64,000 nt of DNA from contig NZ_FNAM01000020.1 of assembly GCF_900101845.1 (NCBI RefSeq), positions 1 to 64,000 of the forward strand, written 5' to 3'. The notes beneath the pieces are model-generated. The model was not told the DNA's origin. It saw only the letters and a program-made list of their open reading frames with translations, and ran no database searches. Below are positions 1 to 7,853 of this stretch, in pieces; position 1 is the stretch's first letter; each line of letters opens with the position of its first letter. Both the position numbers and the translations under genes were made by a program. This DNA is from Sporomusa acidovorans. GTDB lineage: Bacteria; Bacillota; Negativicutes; Sporomusales; Sporomusaceae.

Positions 1-178
1 TTGCGACAGCGGTAAAATGGGCGATTGGGTCATTATACTGTTTTTCCAACTCGTCAAGATAGCCGATGGATTGAATGGTCTTTGTTCTGGAAGAGCGGGT
101 ACTGGGATCATAGTAACCATGGACAATCGAAAGGTATGTACGTCCCGTTTTCTTATTAGTTGCTTTTCTGAGGAACAT
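1..178 (-). CDS. IS1634-like transposase, N-terminal fragment cut by window edge
   Basis: Reading the minus strand from an ATG at 178 gives 59 residues before the window ends, with no stop codon. The peptide has a Lys/Arg-rich start followed by GRTYLSIVHGYYDP and KTIQSIGYLDEL, which resembles the N-terminus of IS1634/IS4-type DDE transposases. A purine-rich stretch lies just upstream of the ATG. Catalytic residues would lie outside the window, so activity cannot be judged. The terminal inverted repeat was not located in the AT-rich DNA between 179 and 463. The family call rests on recall of the conserved N-terminal motif only. Confidence 0.6.
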   Translation of the reverse strand, partial: MFLRKATNKKTGRTYLSIVHGYYDPSTRSSRTKTIQSIGYLDELEKQYNDPIAHFTAVA

Positions 179-463
179 AGAAACAGTCCTTTTCCTTTTA
201 GTATACACCAAAAAACAATAAAACGCAAGCAAAATATGACAAAAAATAAAATAAAAAAATGCTCAGAACGTTAGTAAACATCAATGATCTGAGCTCTAGA
301 TATTAAAAAGTGACTGCAAAACTATGGATGTTATCTTATAAGCGTTTATTTCTATTAACGATTCCTATTCGTTCTTGACTGAAACGCCGGATGTAAGATA
401 AACTATTAGTACGGTTAATTGTAAATATACAGGGTTATATAAGCGAAGAGGGGAAGTGTGTTA

Positions 464-1051
464 GTGGAAGCACTGTTAGAAGTACTATTGGAGTGGGGGC
501 TTGCCGGCCTCTTGCTTGCTGCTTTTACAGAGTCTTTTATCTCGCCAGTTCTGCCGGATATGATTCTCATACCTTTAGCACTGACTAACCCGCAAAACGC
601 CGTCTACTATGGTTTAGCAACCACGTTTGCCTCTATTCTGGGTGGATTGGTCGGTTATCTGATTGGAATTAAAATCGGACTTCCGGCTACCCGCAAATTT
701 ATTCCTGCCAAATATTTAGATAAGATAACGCGTACGATCCAGGAAAACGCTGTATGGACAATATTTTTAGCCGCACTCTCACCGATTCCTTATAAGTTTA
801 TCAGCATTACGGCGGGAGCGCTGAAAATTAATATGCCTGTATTTTTAGTTATTTCCTTCCTGGGGCGGGCTAAGCGTTTTTTACTGGAGGGAATTTTGAT
901 TTACTACTTTGGACCACAAGCTGTGGAAATGTTTACACACCATAAACATGACACGTTGATTATTTCCCTGCTTGCTGTATTCGTCATAGGTATTGTTGCA
1001 TATATAATAAAACGAAGCAAAAAAACAGATGCCGCACTGGATAAATTGTAA
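464..1051 (+). CDS. VTT-domain (DedA/SNARE-associated) membrane protein, YqaA-like
   Basis: A protein of about 195 residues with several hydrophobic segments. It carries the VTT/DedA pattern: an acidic residue early in the first helix (AAFTESFISPVLPD), a glycine-rich GGLVGYLIGIKIG helix pair and a SPIPYKFISITAGAL segment. Families of this kind are inner-membrane proteins linked to lipid scrambling or membrane homeostasis; the substrate here is unknown. An AGAGGGGA ribosome site at 447-454 fits a GTG start at 464 better than the in-frame GTG at 458. A weak promoter-like pair lies at 375-404 (TTGACT, 18 bp, TAAACT). A stem-loop with CCCGC and GCGGG arms follows the stop. Confidence 0.75.
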   Translation: MEALLEVLLEWGLAGLLLAAFTESFISPVLPDMILIPLALTNPQNAVYYGLATTFASILGGLVGYLIGIKIGLPATRKFIPAKYLDKITRTIQENAVWTIFLAALSPIPYKFISITAGALKINMPVFLVISFLGRAKRFLLEGILIYYFGPQAVEMFTHHKHDTLIISLLAVFVIGIVAYIIKRSKKTDAALDKL

Positions 1052-1120
1052 AAAATCCCGCCCGCTTGCTAACAGCCAGCGGGTACTTTCTTAGGAAGAT
1101 TCCAAACGGTAAAAATTTTA

Positions 1121-1164
1121 GATATCATATCCGTTTGACACTAGTGACAAACGGATATGATATC
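1121..1164. promoter_or_regulatory. 44-bp near-perfect palindrome with embedded promoter on each strand
   Basis: Position 1121 pairs with 1164 and so on inward: 21 of 22 base pairs match, the only mismatch being 1138/1147 (A/A). The plus strand carries TTGACA at 1135-1140 and TGATAT at 1158-1163, 17 bp apart. The minus strand reads TTGTCA and TGATAT with the same spacing. The site is 63 bp upstream of the CNNM gene. This is the geometry of an operator covering a promoter, but the binding protein is not recognisable. As RNA it would also form a very stable hairpin. Confidence 0.6.
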
Positions 1165-1226
1165 ATTGAAGCTAGGAAATCCAACAAAGATTAATTTTTA
1201 ACCCAAAGGGAGCGTGCAATCACGAT

Positions 1227-2561
1227 TTGGATACAGCCTCATTTAGTACTGAATTTATTATTATCTTAATTTTGATTTTAGCTAATGGATTATTTGCTAT
1301 GACCGAAATGTCTATTGTCTCTTCCCGCAAAGCCCGGTTGGAAAATATGGCCGCCAGCGGCAGCAAAGGAGCTCAGGCCGCTTTAAAATTAGCGGAAGAA
1401 CCTACTTCATTATTATCCGCTGTACAAATAGGTATTACGCTTATCGGCATCCTCACAGGCACTTTCGGCGGTGCCAAGCTATCCGGCTATCTTGCATCCT
1501 TTTTAAATACAATTCCTGTCTTGAAAGGGTATAGCGAAGCTATCAGCCTTACGCTGGTTGTAGGCGCCATTACTTATGTGTCACTTATTATTGGCGAACT
1601 TGTGCCCAAGAAACTGGCTCTCAATAACCCCGAGCCCATTGCGGCAGCTATTGCCAGACCGATGACCGCCTTTGTCCGTATCAACCGGCCACTCGTTCAT
1701 TTGTTAAGTCTATCTACTGATATGGCTATGAGGCTTTTAGGTGTCAAACCACCGTCAGAACCACCTGTGACAGAAGAAGAGGTACGGGTACTTATCGGTC
1801 AGGGAGCCCAGCATGGCGTTTTTGAAAAAGCCGAACGGGAAATGCTGGAAAAAATTTTTATACTCGGCGACATGCGTGTAGGAGCGCTTATGACACCGCG
1901 TACTCAAATTAAATGGTTGGATCTTGAAGATAATGACCAATATAACCTGCGTATTATTCGCAATGCCAACCATTTGTTTTTTCCGGTAGCGCGTGGCAGC
2001 CTGGATGATATTGTGGGTGTGATCTACTCCAATGAAATCCTCGCTAATTATACTCCCGGCCGCCCTTTAGCCTTAGAAAAAGCTGCTCGTCAACCTTTGT
2101 TTATTCCTAAAAATACGCCGGCACTGACAGTCCTGGAAAATTTTAAAGATACCGGTAATTACGTCGCGCTGGTCGTTGATGAATATGGCGGTATGTCAGG
2201 TTTAATCAGCCTGTACGATATTGCTGAACACATTGTCGGCGATATGCCGTATCTAGGTGAAGATGAAGCTCCGGATGTAGTCGTCCGCGATGACGGATCC
2301 TGGCTCGTAGATGGTATGCTGCCGGCTGAAGAACTCAAGGATCTATTGGGTGTTGATCATTTTCCCAGTGAGGAAAGGGGCTATTTTCAGACATTGGGGG
2401 GATTTATTGTTTCCTATCTCGGACATATCCCGCATACCACCGAGAAATTTGAATGGAACGAATATATTTTTGAAATTGTTGATATGGATAAAGCGCGGGT
2501 GGACAAAGTCCTCATTACCCGTAAGACACCCCTGGTAGACGGTGATCACTCCCTCGACTAA
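1227..2561 (+). CDS. CNNM/CorC-family (HlyC/TlyC-like) transport protein
   Basis: A 444-residue protein with the DUF21/CNNM layout: an N-terminal membrane domain of about four helices (residues 1-190), with TEMSIVSSRKARLE after helix 1 and IIGELVPKKLALNNPEPIA in the middle. A pair of CBS motifs follows at roughly 205-340 (MTPRTQIKWLDLED, VVDEYGGMSGLISLYDI), then a C-terminal CorC_HlyC domain. Such proteins act in Mg2+ or other cation efflux and are often called hemolysins by old annotation. The start is a TTG because the first membrane helix begins there; AAAGGGA at 1204-1211 is a slightly distant ribosome site. A terminator follows directly. Confidence 0.88.
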   Translation: MDTASFSTEFIIILILILANGLFAMTEMSIVSSRKARLENMAASGSKGAQAALKLAEEPTSLLSAVQIGITLIGILTGTFGGAKLSGYLASFLNTIPVLKGYSEAISLTLVVGAITYVSLIIGELVPKKLALNNPEPIAAAIARPMTAFVRINRPLVHLLSLSTDMAMRLLGVKPPSEPPVTEEEVRVLIGQGAQHGVFEKAEREMLEKIFILGDMRVGALMTPRTQIKWLDLEDNDQYNLRIIRNANHLFFPVARGSLDDIVGVIYSNEILANYTPGRPLALEKAARQPLFIPKNTPALTVLENFKDTGNYVALVVDEYGGMSGLISLYDIAEHIVGDMPYLGEDEAPDVVVRDDGSWLVDGMLPAEELKDLLGVDHFPSEERGYFQTLGGFIVSYLGHIPHTTEKFEWNEYIFEIVDMDKARVDKVLITRKTPLVDGDHSLD

Positions 2562-2598
2562 AAATAAACCCTGCTACTTATGCAGGGTTTATTTCTTT
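2562..2598 (+). terminator. Rho-independent terminator after the CNNM gene
   Basis: A perfect 13-bp stem (2562-2574 with 2582-2594, arms AAATAAACCCTGC and GCAGGGTTTATTT) has a 7-base loop and a T-rich 3' side. It begins right at the stop codon of the CNNM gene. Its A-rich 5' arm would let it work on both strands, but only the plus strand has a gene ending here. Confidence 0.85.
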
Positions 2599-2663
2599 AC
2601 ATAAAGCAAACTACTCCGACCCTTGAAGATCAAATTTATATTTATTATATTGAGGTGACTTAT

Positions 2664-3536
2664 ATGCGACAAGGTTTTAAAGGTGCATTCTATCTGTCTT
2701 TAGCCGCCAGTATCTGGGGCGGTCTGTATGTTGTCAGCAAATATGCTATGGAGATCGTTCCGCCGTTTACATTACTGTTTTTTCGTTATGTAGTTGCTTC
2801 AGCAACGCTTAGTATAGCCTGCCGGATTGTTAATGCTCCTATTTTTCCGGCTGTAAAACGCACTTCTTTACTTCAGGTCGGGTTCATTGGTTATTTCTTA
2901 TCCATCAGTGCGCAGTTTATTGGTACCAATCTTTCATCAGCTCATATGGGAGCCGTGATTACTACTCTCTCGCCGATTTTCCAGTCAATATTCGCTATTC
3001 TGCTGCTCAAAGAGACAATGTCCCGCCGCGAAGGAATGGCAATGTTCATCGCCTTTGCCGGAGTATTAATCATTATCCTTACCGGAGGCGATAACAGCGA
3101 CAGTACTTTATGGGGCAATCTTATACTACTGTTAGCTGCTGTTTTTTGGGGGTATCAGTCCGTTATTGCCCGCCAAGCCTCTTTTATCCATTCACCGCTT
3201 ACAGTTACCACCGCCGGTGCCCTTGTGGCGGCATTTTTTACCGGCTTAGCCGCTTTGACCGAACTGGGACAGTGGAATTACCTGGCAATTACTACCTGGT
3301 CAATTGTCTTAAGTATTTTGTATATTGGTGTTGTATCTACAGCCGTAGCCTTTTTTGCCTGGAATAAGGGCCTGTCGCTCCTATCCACGCATCAGGCGGG
3401 CCCCTTCTTTTTCTTTCAGCCTGTAGTAGGCAGTCTGCTAGGTTGGGCAATGTTAGGTGAACAACTAACAATCGCTTTTTTTTGCGGTACAATACTCATT
3501 ATTATTGGGGTCTATTATAGTTTTAAATGCAACTGA
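2664..3536 (+). CDS. EamA/DMT-family transporter
   Basis: 290 residues, about ten hydrophobic segments arranged as two EamA repeats. Typical DMT signatures are SIWGGLYVVSKYAME at the start, LSPIFQSIFAILLLKE at the end of the first repeat, and QPVVGSLLGWAMLGEQ with a final short helix in the second. The family exports or imports small metabolites such as amino acids or nucleosides; the substrate cannot be told. ATG at 2664 was chosen because GAGGTG stands at 2652-2657 and the first helix follows; longer in-frame starts would add a non-membrane leader overlapping the upstream terminator. Confidence 0.85.
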   Translation: MRQGFKGAFYLSLAASIWGGLYVVSKYAMEIVPPFTLLFFRYVVASATLSIACRIVNAPIFPAVKRTSLLQVGFIGYFLSISAQFIGTNLSSAHMGAVITTLSPIFQSIFAILLLKETMSRREGMAMFIAFAGVLIIILTGGDNSDSTLWGNLILLLAAVFWGYQSVIARQASFIHSPLTVTTAGALVAAFFTGLAALTELGQWNYLAITTWSIVLSILYIGVVSTAVAFFAWNKGLSLLSTHQAGPFFFFQPVVGSLLGWAMLGEQLTIAFFCGTILIIIGVYYSFKCN

Positions 3537-3538
3537 AA

Positions 3539-3561
3539 TAAGAAAAACACTTGGCTTGTGC
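3539..3561 (+). repeat. Truncated copy of the dispersed intergenic repeat
   Basis: Three bases after the EamA stop, the plus strand reads TAAGAAAAACACTTGGCTTG and continues for three more bases that match the left end of the 63-bp repeat seen at 13124, 30461 and 62912 (reverse), apart from one extra base and one substitution. Similarity stops abruptly where the hairpin loop of the full copies would end, and an unrelated terminator follows. Confidence 0.6.
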
Positions 3562-3586
3562 GTGAAAAAGCCACCTTACGGTGGCT
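3561..3586 (-). terminator. Terminator downstream of the Spo0E-like gene
   Basis: AGCCACC (3569-3575) and GGTGGCT (3580-3586) form a 7-bp stem with a four-base loop. Read on the minus strand it is followed by CTTTTTCACG, a short U-tract. It lies between the convergent EamA and Spo0E-like genes. Confidence 0.6.
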
Positions 3587-3775
3587 CTAAAAAGTCCGCA
3601 TCGACGGCGTACGTTTTTCATGAATTGTTTGGGCATAATCTTGAAGCTGAGTGTCTAAAGTACTGCTGGCTGTTATGATTTCCGCGTCAGCGGAGTTTGA
3701 ATTCTGCATAAGTTCACTAAGCTGCTGTCTCAAAGCTTTAACCTGTAATGCTATCGTTTGCAATTGCTGATCCAT
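3587..3775 (-). CDS. Spo0E-like sporulation regulatory protein
   Basis: A 62-residue protein with the Spo0E-like pattern: a first helix (QTIALQVKALRQQLSELM) and, after a short linker, SSTLDTQLQDY, matching the S-x-x-LD-x-x-x-x-x-Y signature of Spo0E-family aspartyl phosphatases. In bacilli these dephosphorylate Spo0A~P and delay sporulation. ATG at 3775 is preferred because AAGGAGG stands just upstream; a longer frame to 3859 would add 28 basic residues with no family support. It is one of four sporulation markers in the window. Confidence 0.75.
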   Translation of the reverse strand: MDQQLQTIALQVKALRQQLSELMQNSNSADAEIITASSTLDTQLQDYAQTIHEKRTPSMRTF

Positions 3776-3918
3776 ACAATCCCTCCTTATTCTGTTTTTT
3801 AGTTTTTCCGGTAAATAAAAAATCATGTATGTAAATAATCGTTTACGACTAGCAATCATTGTCGCTCATGCTTATTCTTCGTACGGGAAAACTAATCACA
3901 CTATAGGAGGTGAACATT

Positions 3919-4119
3919 TTGACAGGCAAAAAAACAGAATTCTGGAATGGCAAAAATTTTGCCGGTGAAACTCAGGTTGGTGCTAAGGGCTTACTTAGCG
4001 AAGGCCCGCGGACCAGTCTCACGCAGTCAAAATATCAGGTAAGCAATGACACGGTTTCCGCAGATGAACTCCAGTCTGATGCTCAATCCGCCAAAGAACT
4101 CACCAACCAAGGAGGCTGA
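3919..4119 (+). CDS. Small hydrophilic protein of unknown function
   Basis: 66 residues from a TTG start at 3919, placed eight bases after a strong AGGAGG (3905-3910). An in-frame GTG at 3910 would overlap the ribosome site. The protein has no membrane segment or cysteine and is rich in Ser, Gln, Gly and Lys (for example FWNGKNFAGETQVGAKG). Composition and neighbourhood would suit a small spore-associated protein, but it does not match the SASP families I know. It probably shares a transcript with the next small gene, since the gap is only 56 bases. Confidence 0.55.
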   Translation: MTGKKTEFWNGKNFAGETQVGAKGLLSEGPRTSLTQSKYQVSNDTVSADELQSDAQSAKELTNQGG

Positions 4120-4175
4120 CCACCCCAAAAATAAGCAGTTGCTTGTCAGCACCAATATTTCTAGGAGGGATTGCT

Positions 4176-4310
4176 ATGGCTACAAAAGATATGTTAGATT
4201 CCAATGCTGCTAAAAAAAGCAAAGCGGCGGCGACTATAACGAATACGAACGATCCAAACAAAGCAGAGCAAAAGAAACACATGCCCTGCAAAAATTCTTT
4301 GCCTACTTGA
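4176..4310 (+). CDS. Very small Lys/Ala-rich protein of unknown function
   Basis: A 44-residue frame with ATG at 4176 preceded by TAGGAGG at 4163-4169. It encodes MATKDMLDSNAAKKSKAAAT, then an Asn/Thr/Lys-rich stretch and a single Cys near the end. Support comes from the ribosome site, the clean start and stop, and a terminator right after it. Function unknown; a small DNA-binding or spore protein is conceivable. Confidence 0.45.
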   Translation: MATKDMLDSNAAKKSKAAATITNTNDPNKAEQKKHMPCKNSLPT

Positions 4311-4323
4311 TAGTAGTGGTAAA

Positions 4324-4358
4324 GAAGGTGGCTTTACTGGCCACCTTCCTTATTTTTT
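4324..4358 (+). terminator. Terminator of the two small plus-strand genes
   Basis: GAAGGTGGC (4324-4332) pairs with GCCACCTTC (4340-4348), 9 bp and a 7-base loop, then CTTATTTTTT. It overlaps the last codons and stop of the convergent cvfB gene on the other strand. Confidence 0.75.
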
Positions 4359-5215
4359 AAATAGGTCCAGCCCTCTTTTTGCTCAACAAGCTGTGTTTTA
4401 AGCAAACGCCCCATCGCGCGTTTAAACGCTGCTTTACTGATATTAAATTTTTCTTTAATGACTTCCGGGGGAGAAGCGTCGCTGTAAGGCATCTGACCAC
4501 CGCGTCTGCGTAATACTTCCAGTATTTTTTCCGCATCAAGATCCATTGCATTTTCCTTAATCGGCCGCATGGAAACATTCAGGCGGCCGTCTTCTCTGAT
4601 GTATGTGATCCGTGTGGTAAGTTCGGCGCCAACGCGAGGCCGTTCGGTCATTTCATCGTTATGCAGAAAAGCAATAAAACGGTCATTTGTAAAAATAAAA
4701 GCGCCCTGATCATTATAATTATATACGGAACCGGTAACCATATCGCCAACTTTTACCCCTTCAGCCGGGCGGGAAGCCTGTCTAAGTTCATCTTCGACTT
4801 CCATGGTGACAGCCGGGCGCCCTGACTTGTCCCGATACAATTTAACCCATACTTTTTCCCCGCGGCGCGGCATGCCTCTCCTGCCGGCGTGAGGCATGAA
4901 TACTCCCCGTTCAGCGCCAATATTGACAAACGCTCCATCACGCGTCGTATTAATGACCTCCACTCGGGCCACTTGTCCTTCTTGCATTTGCGGTAAACGC
5001 ATACTGGCCGTTAACCTGCCTTTAGGATCTTTATAAAGATACACCTTAACGGTCTGCCCGACCGCAATCTCCTCTGTCTGCTGGGCCTTATGCAATAAGA
5101 TGTCATCATTGGTACGGCCTGTACCGGCATCTAAAAATACACCCAGGTCGCTTTTCCGGACAGCGGTTAATTCGACAACATCACCTGGTTTGTAATTATG
5201 TTTGGATTGATCCAT
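4334..5215 (-). CDS. cvfB: S1-domain RNA-binding protein, CvfB family
   Basis: 293 residues built like B. subtilis YitL / S. aureus CvfB: consecutive S1-like beta-barrel segments (KPGDVVELTAVRKSDLGVFL; VEVINTTRDGAFVNIGAERGVF; GDMVTGSVYNYNDQGAFIFT) and a C-terminal winged-helix region (EKILEVLRRRGGQMPYSDAS; SKAAFKRAMGRLLKT). CvfB proteins bind RNA and affect virulence-gene expression in staphylococci; in an environmental anaerobe the role is only general RNA binding. It starts 8 bases after the rsfS stop, so the two are probably cotranscribed. Confidence 0.85.
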   Translation of the reverse strand: MDQSKHNYKPGDVVELTAVRKSDLGVFLDAGTGRTNDDILLHKAQQTEEIAVGQTVKVYLYKDPKGRLTASMRLPQMQEGQVARVEVINTTRDGAFVNIGAERGVFMPHAGRRGMPRRGEKVWVKLYRDKSGRPAVTMEVEDELRQASRPAEGVKVGDMVTGSVYNYNDQGAFIFTNDRFIAFLHNDEMTERPRVGAELTTRITYIREDGRLNVSMRPIKENAMDLDAEKILEVLRRRGGQMPYSDASPPEVIKEKFNISKAAFKRAMGRLLKTQLVEQKEGWTYLKNKEGGQ

Positions 5216-5223
5216 GTTCGCAC

Positions 5224-5577
5224 CTATCCTTGGTAAGATATTTGTTTGGCATCACCCCATAGACGTTCAAGGTTATAAAATTGGCGATCCTCATCTACAA
5301 AAATGTGGGCTACGCAATTGCCATAATCCATAAGGATCCAGCGGGCTTCGCGGTAGCCTTCCTTATGCAAGAGTTTAATGCCCTGCGCCTCGAGTTGTTC
5401 CTCCAGATGATCGGCTATTGCCTGAACCTGAGTCGTTGAATTAGCACTGCAAATAACAAAGTAATCCGTTACCGGGGAAATACCGGACAAATCCATTATA
5501 ATAATATCATGTGCCTTTTTGTCGCTGGCGGCTTTGGCCATTATCTCGGCTAACTTGCTGTCGGTTTCGATCATCAA
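5224..5577 (-). CDS. rsfS: Ribosomal silencing factor RsfS (Iojap/YbeB)
   Basis: 117 residues, typical length, with the family core DLSGISPVTDYFVICSANST, HKEGYREARWILMDYGNCVAHIF and a final DEDRQFYNLERLWGDA. RsfS binds uL14 and blocks joining of ribosomal subunits when nutrients are scarce. Two starts are possible: TTG at 5577, which has ideal spacing from AGGAGGT, or ATG at 5574. The nadD, yqeK, LCP, rsfS order is widely conserved in Firmicutes, which supports the call. Confidence 0.93.
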   Translation of the reverse strand: MMIETDSKLAEIMAKAASDKKAHDIIIMDLSGISPVTDYFVICSANSTTQVQAIADHLEEQLEAQGIKLLHKEGYREARWILMDYGNCVAHIFVDEDRQFYNLERLWGDAKQISYQG

Positions 5578-5660
5578 TTAAAAATTACCTCCTGGGAACT
5601 CTTCAGTATAGCTTTTTCTTTCCGAATTTAATTTATTCGGACTATGTAGGCAAGTTTCCT

Positions 5661-5694
5661 GCAAAAAAGTAAAGCTTAATGAAAAGCTTTACTT
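5661..5694 (-). terminator. Terminator after the LCP gene
   Basis: An 11-bp stem, AAGTAAAGCTT (5667-5677) with AAGCTTTACTT (5684-5694) and a 6-base loop, is followed on the minus strand by TTTTTTGC. It separates the LCP gene from rsfS-cvfB, which must then have their own promoter in 5578-5660. Confidence 0.85.
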
Positions 5695-5700
5695 TTCTAA

Positions 5701-6708
5701 TCAATTTCGTTTAAGGTCTGTAGGCGCGTTTCCTTTAGAAACTCCCGTCACTTTCGTTGTCGATAAGAACATATTCTGGATTATCTGCTCAGTCTGCTCC
5801 TTATTAGGAACCCAGTAGCTTAACTGGTCAATTGTTGCAAAATCCCCAGGCAGCATCGCCGTGCTAAGGTTATTGGCATTAAAACTCTTGAGACTATTTC
5901 CTACCTTAATCATAGTCATTACTGACATATTTGTATCTATATACTGATTAAGCGCGCTGACCAGTGCAGGAACCTTAAAAATCGTGCTAACCTGCATCAT
6001 TTCTTGGGCCATTGCTTTTAGAAAACGTTGCTGACGCTGCACCCTGCCGATATCCCCGAGTTCATCACTACGAAACCGTACATATTCGCCGGCTTTTTCT
6101 CCGTCCAGATGCTGATAGCCTTTATTAATGTGAATAGTAAGGTCTGCATAAGGGTCTTGATACTTCATATCATTTTCCACATAAAGATCCACACCGCCAA
6201 GGATATCAATGACCTTAATAAATGCCTGCCAGTCAATAACTACATAGTAATTGATTGGAATTTGCAAAAATTGTTCAACTGTGTTTTGCGCAAGCTGAGC
6301 TCCCCCATAAGCATAGGCGTGATTAATTTTGTCATAGCCCTTGCGCCCCGGAATAGCAACCCTGGTATCACGCGGAATCGACAATAAACTAACCGTGCCG
6401 TCCTCGGGGTTTATACTGGCCAGCATCATGGTATCAGATCGTCGTGCCAAATCAGCGGGATTCTCCCGGTCCCTGTCATCTATTCCCAAGAGGAGAATAT
6501 TGACCCGATTTGTAAGAGTTTCCGGCGGACGCTCCTTAGTCTTAACAGTTTGTGCGGTCGCCGGAACCTGAACCATATTGAGGTAAGCATAAACAGTAGC
6601 TCCCGCTAAAGCCACTACTACAATCAGCAGCATAATAAGTAAAATGAAAACTCTGTCCCAACGAATTTTTCGCCGTCGTTGTCCGGCTTTATCTTGCACA
6701 TTATTCAT
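5701..6708 (-). CDS. LytR-CpsA-Psr (LCP) family cell-wall protein
   Basis: 335 residues: a basic cytoplasmic N-terminus (GQRRRKIRWDR), one membrane helix at about 20-42, then the extracellular LCP domain. Family markers are LLLGIDDRD, RRSDTMMLASINPEDG and LLSIPRDTRVAIPG, whose Arg and Asp residues bind the polyprenyl-pyrophosphate substrate in known members, followed by KINHAYAYGG. LCP enzymes transfer glycopolymers from lipid carriers to peptidoglycan; which polymer is attached here is unknown. It lies between yqeK and rsfS, a common position in Firmicutes. Confidence 0.9.
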   Translation of the reverse strand: MNNVQDKAGQRRRKIRWDRVFILLIMLLIVVVALAGATVYAYLNMVQVPATAQTVKTKERPPETLTNRVNILLLGIDDRDRENPADLARRSDTMMLASINPEDGTVSLLSIPRDTRVAIPGRKGYDKINHAYAYGGAQLAQNTVEQFLQIPINYYVVIDWQAFIKVIDILGGVDLYVENDMKYQDPYADLTIHINKGYQHLDGEKAGEYVRFRSDELGDIGRVQRQQRFLKAMAQEMMQVSTIFKVPALVSALNQYIDTNMSVMTMIKVGNSLKSFNANNLSTAMLPGDFATIDQLSYWVPNKEQTEQIIQNMFLSTTKVTGVSKGNAPTDLKRN

Positions 6709-6756
6709 GGCATCATCTCCTCTCCCTAAAGAAAGATAATACCCTCCACTATAAAA

Positions 6757-7326
6757 TTACTTGTTTATTTTCTGTAATAAATCATTGCGGCCCTCAACTG
6801 TAGCCGGGTGTATAAGCAACCCTAGCCCAATAACATAGTGAAGGGATTGATCAAAAGCAGCCAGCACTGCCTTGTCTAAATCGGCAAAAGCTAAACTGCG
6901 CAGCTTGTCTATACCGGGAAAATCCCGGCTTGGTTCTATACAGTCAGCCAAATAAATAATTTTATCTAATACAGTCATATCACGGCCGCCTGTTGTATGG
7001 AGCATGATTGCCCTGAAAATCTGAGGATCATCCACCCCATATTCATTTTTTGCCAAATAAGCACCTACCGGCGCATGCAACAGTGTTGGCTGGCAGCGTT
7101 CGACATCATTCACCACTATAGCAAAGGAAGCGGCCTTTTGCAACAGGGTACTGCTGGCTAGCCCCCGCGCGCAATCATGCAGCACGCCGGCAAATTTTGC
7201 CTTTTCGACATTCTCGCCAAAACGGTCTGCAAGCTGTGCAGCACTCTGGCTTACCCCCAGCGAATGCTGGAGCCGTTTAGTTGATAAAACAACGGACAGC
7301 TTATCTATGATTTGATTATAATCCAC
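6757..7326 (-). CDS. yqeK: HD-domain Ap4A hydrolase YqeK
   Basis: 189 residues, GTG start at 7326. HD-superfamily metal-binding residues are visible: RLQHSLGVSQSA (first His), FAGVLHDCARG (HD pair), LLHAPVGAYLA and MLHTTGG, then YLADCIEPSRDFPGIDKLR. YqeK hydrolyses diadenosine tetraphosphate symmetrically to ADP. In most Firmicutes it is adjacent to nadD; here an RRM-protein gene with its own terminator is inserted between them. Confidence 0.92.
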   Translation of the reverse strand: MDYNQIIDKLSVVLSTKRLQHSLGVSQSAAQLADRFGENVEKAKFAGVLHDCARGLASSTLLQKAASFAIVVNDVERCQPTLLHAPVGAYLAKNEYGVDDPQIFRAIMLHTTGGRDMTVLDKIIYLADCIEPSRDFPGIDKLRSLAFADLDKAVLAAFDQSLHYVIGLGLLIHPATVEGRNDLLQKINK

Positions 7327-7393
7327 GATTTTACACCACCTGTCTTCCAGTACTAAAATTCTGCAGTTTTTGCAAATTTCCTCTTTTTATAGC

Positions 7394-7421
7394 AATAAAA
7401 AACCTCCTAATACTAGGAGGT
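7394..7421 (-). terminator. Terminator after the RRM-protein gene
   Basis: ACCTCCTA (7402-7409) and TAGGAGGT (7414-7421) form a perfect 8-bp stem with a 4-base loop; the minus-strand 3' side reads TTTTTATTG. Confidence 0.85.
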
Positions 7422-7477
7422 GAATATTATACATAAGTAACCTATGTCTCAACTCAACCTAATCTATCCTGCATTAT

Positions 7478-7729
7478 TTAACCTTGCCGCGGTTTAGCTT
7501 CATTAACAACAATCTGCCGGCCAGCAATTTGAGAACCGTTCATAGCTTCAATCATTTTATCAGCGTCATCATCTTCTACTTCTACAAATCCAAAGCCACG
7601 GGAACGGCCTGTTTCTTTGTCCGTAATTATTCTGCTCGAAATTACAGAACCGTGCGGACGAAAAGCATCGGCAAGAGTAGCGTCGTTTGTACTCCAAGGT
7701 AGATTACCAACATAGAGAGTTTTTGCCAC
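7478..7729 (-). CDS. Small RRM-type RNA-binding protein
   Basis: 83 residues forming one RNA-recognition motif: RNP2 is TLYVGNLPW near the start and RNP1 is SRGFGFVEV in the middle, with the usual final beta strand GRQIVVNEAKP. Proteins of this size and pattern occur in cyanobacteria and scattered Firmicutes and may act as RNA chaperones in cold or stress responses. It is monocistronic: its own terminator follows and about 120 bases of leader precede it. The gene interrupts the usual nadD-yqeK neighbourhood. Confidence 0.9.
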   Translation of the reverse strand: MAKTLYVGNLPWSTNDATLADAFRPHGSVISSRIITDKETGRSRGFGFVEVEDDDADKMIEAMNGSQIAGRQIVVNEAKPRQG

Positions 7730-7853
7730 AGAAAATCACCTCCGTTACATCAGGATACTTAAACCAAATTAAGTTTTACGTTAACATTATCTGCAAAACC
7801 GTAGGATTTATGCTTAATCGCGGCTGCCTTTATTTGGAACATTCCAGTATAAA

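Noticed and set aside
179..463. Second insertion-sequence gene or terminal repeat
   Set aside because: The 285-base AT-rich stretch has no frame with a ribosome site on either strand and no clear inverted repeat that I could pair.
4357..4578. Minus-strand frame inside cvfB
   Set aside because: It is an out-of-frame shadow of cvfB, with no ribosome site and a Lys/Arg/Leu-rich composition unlike a protein.
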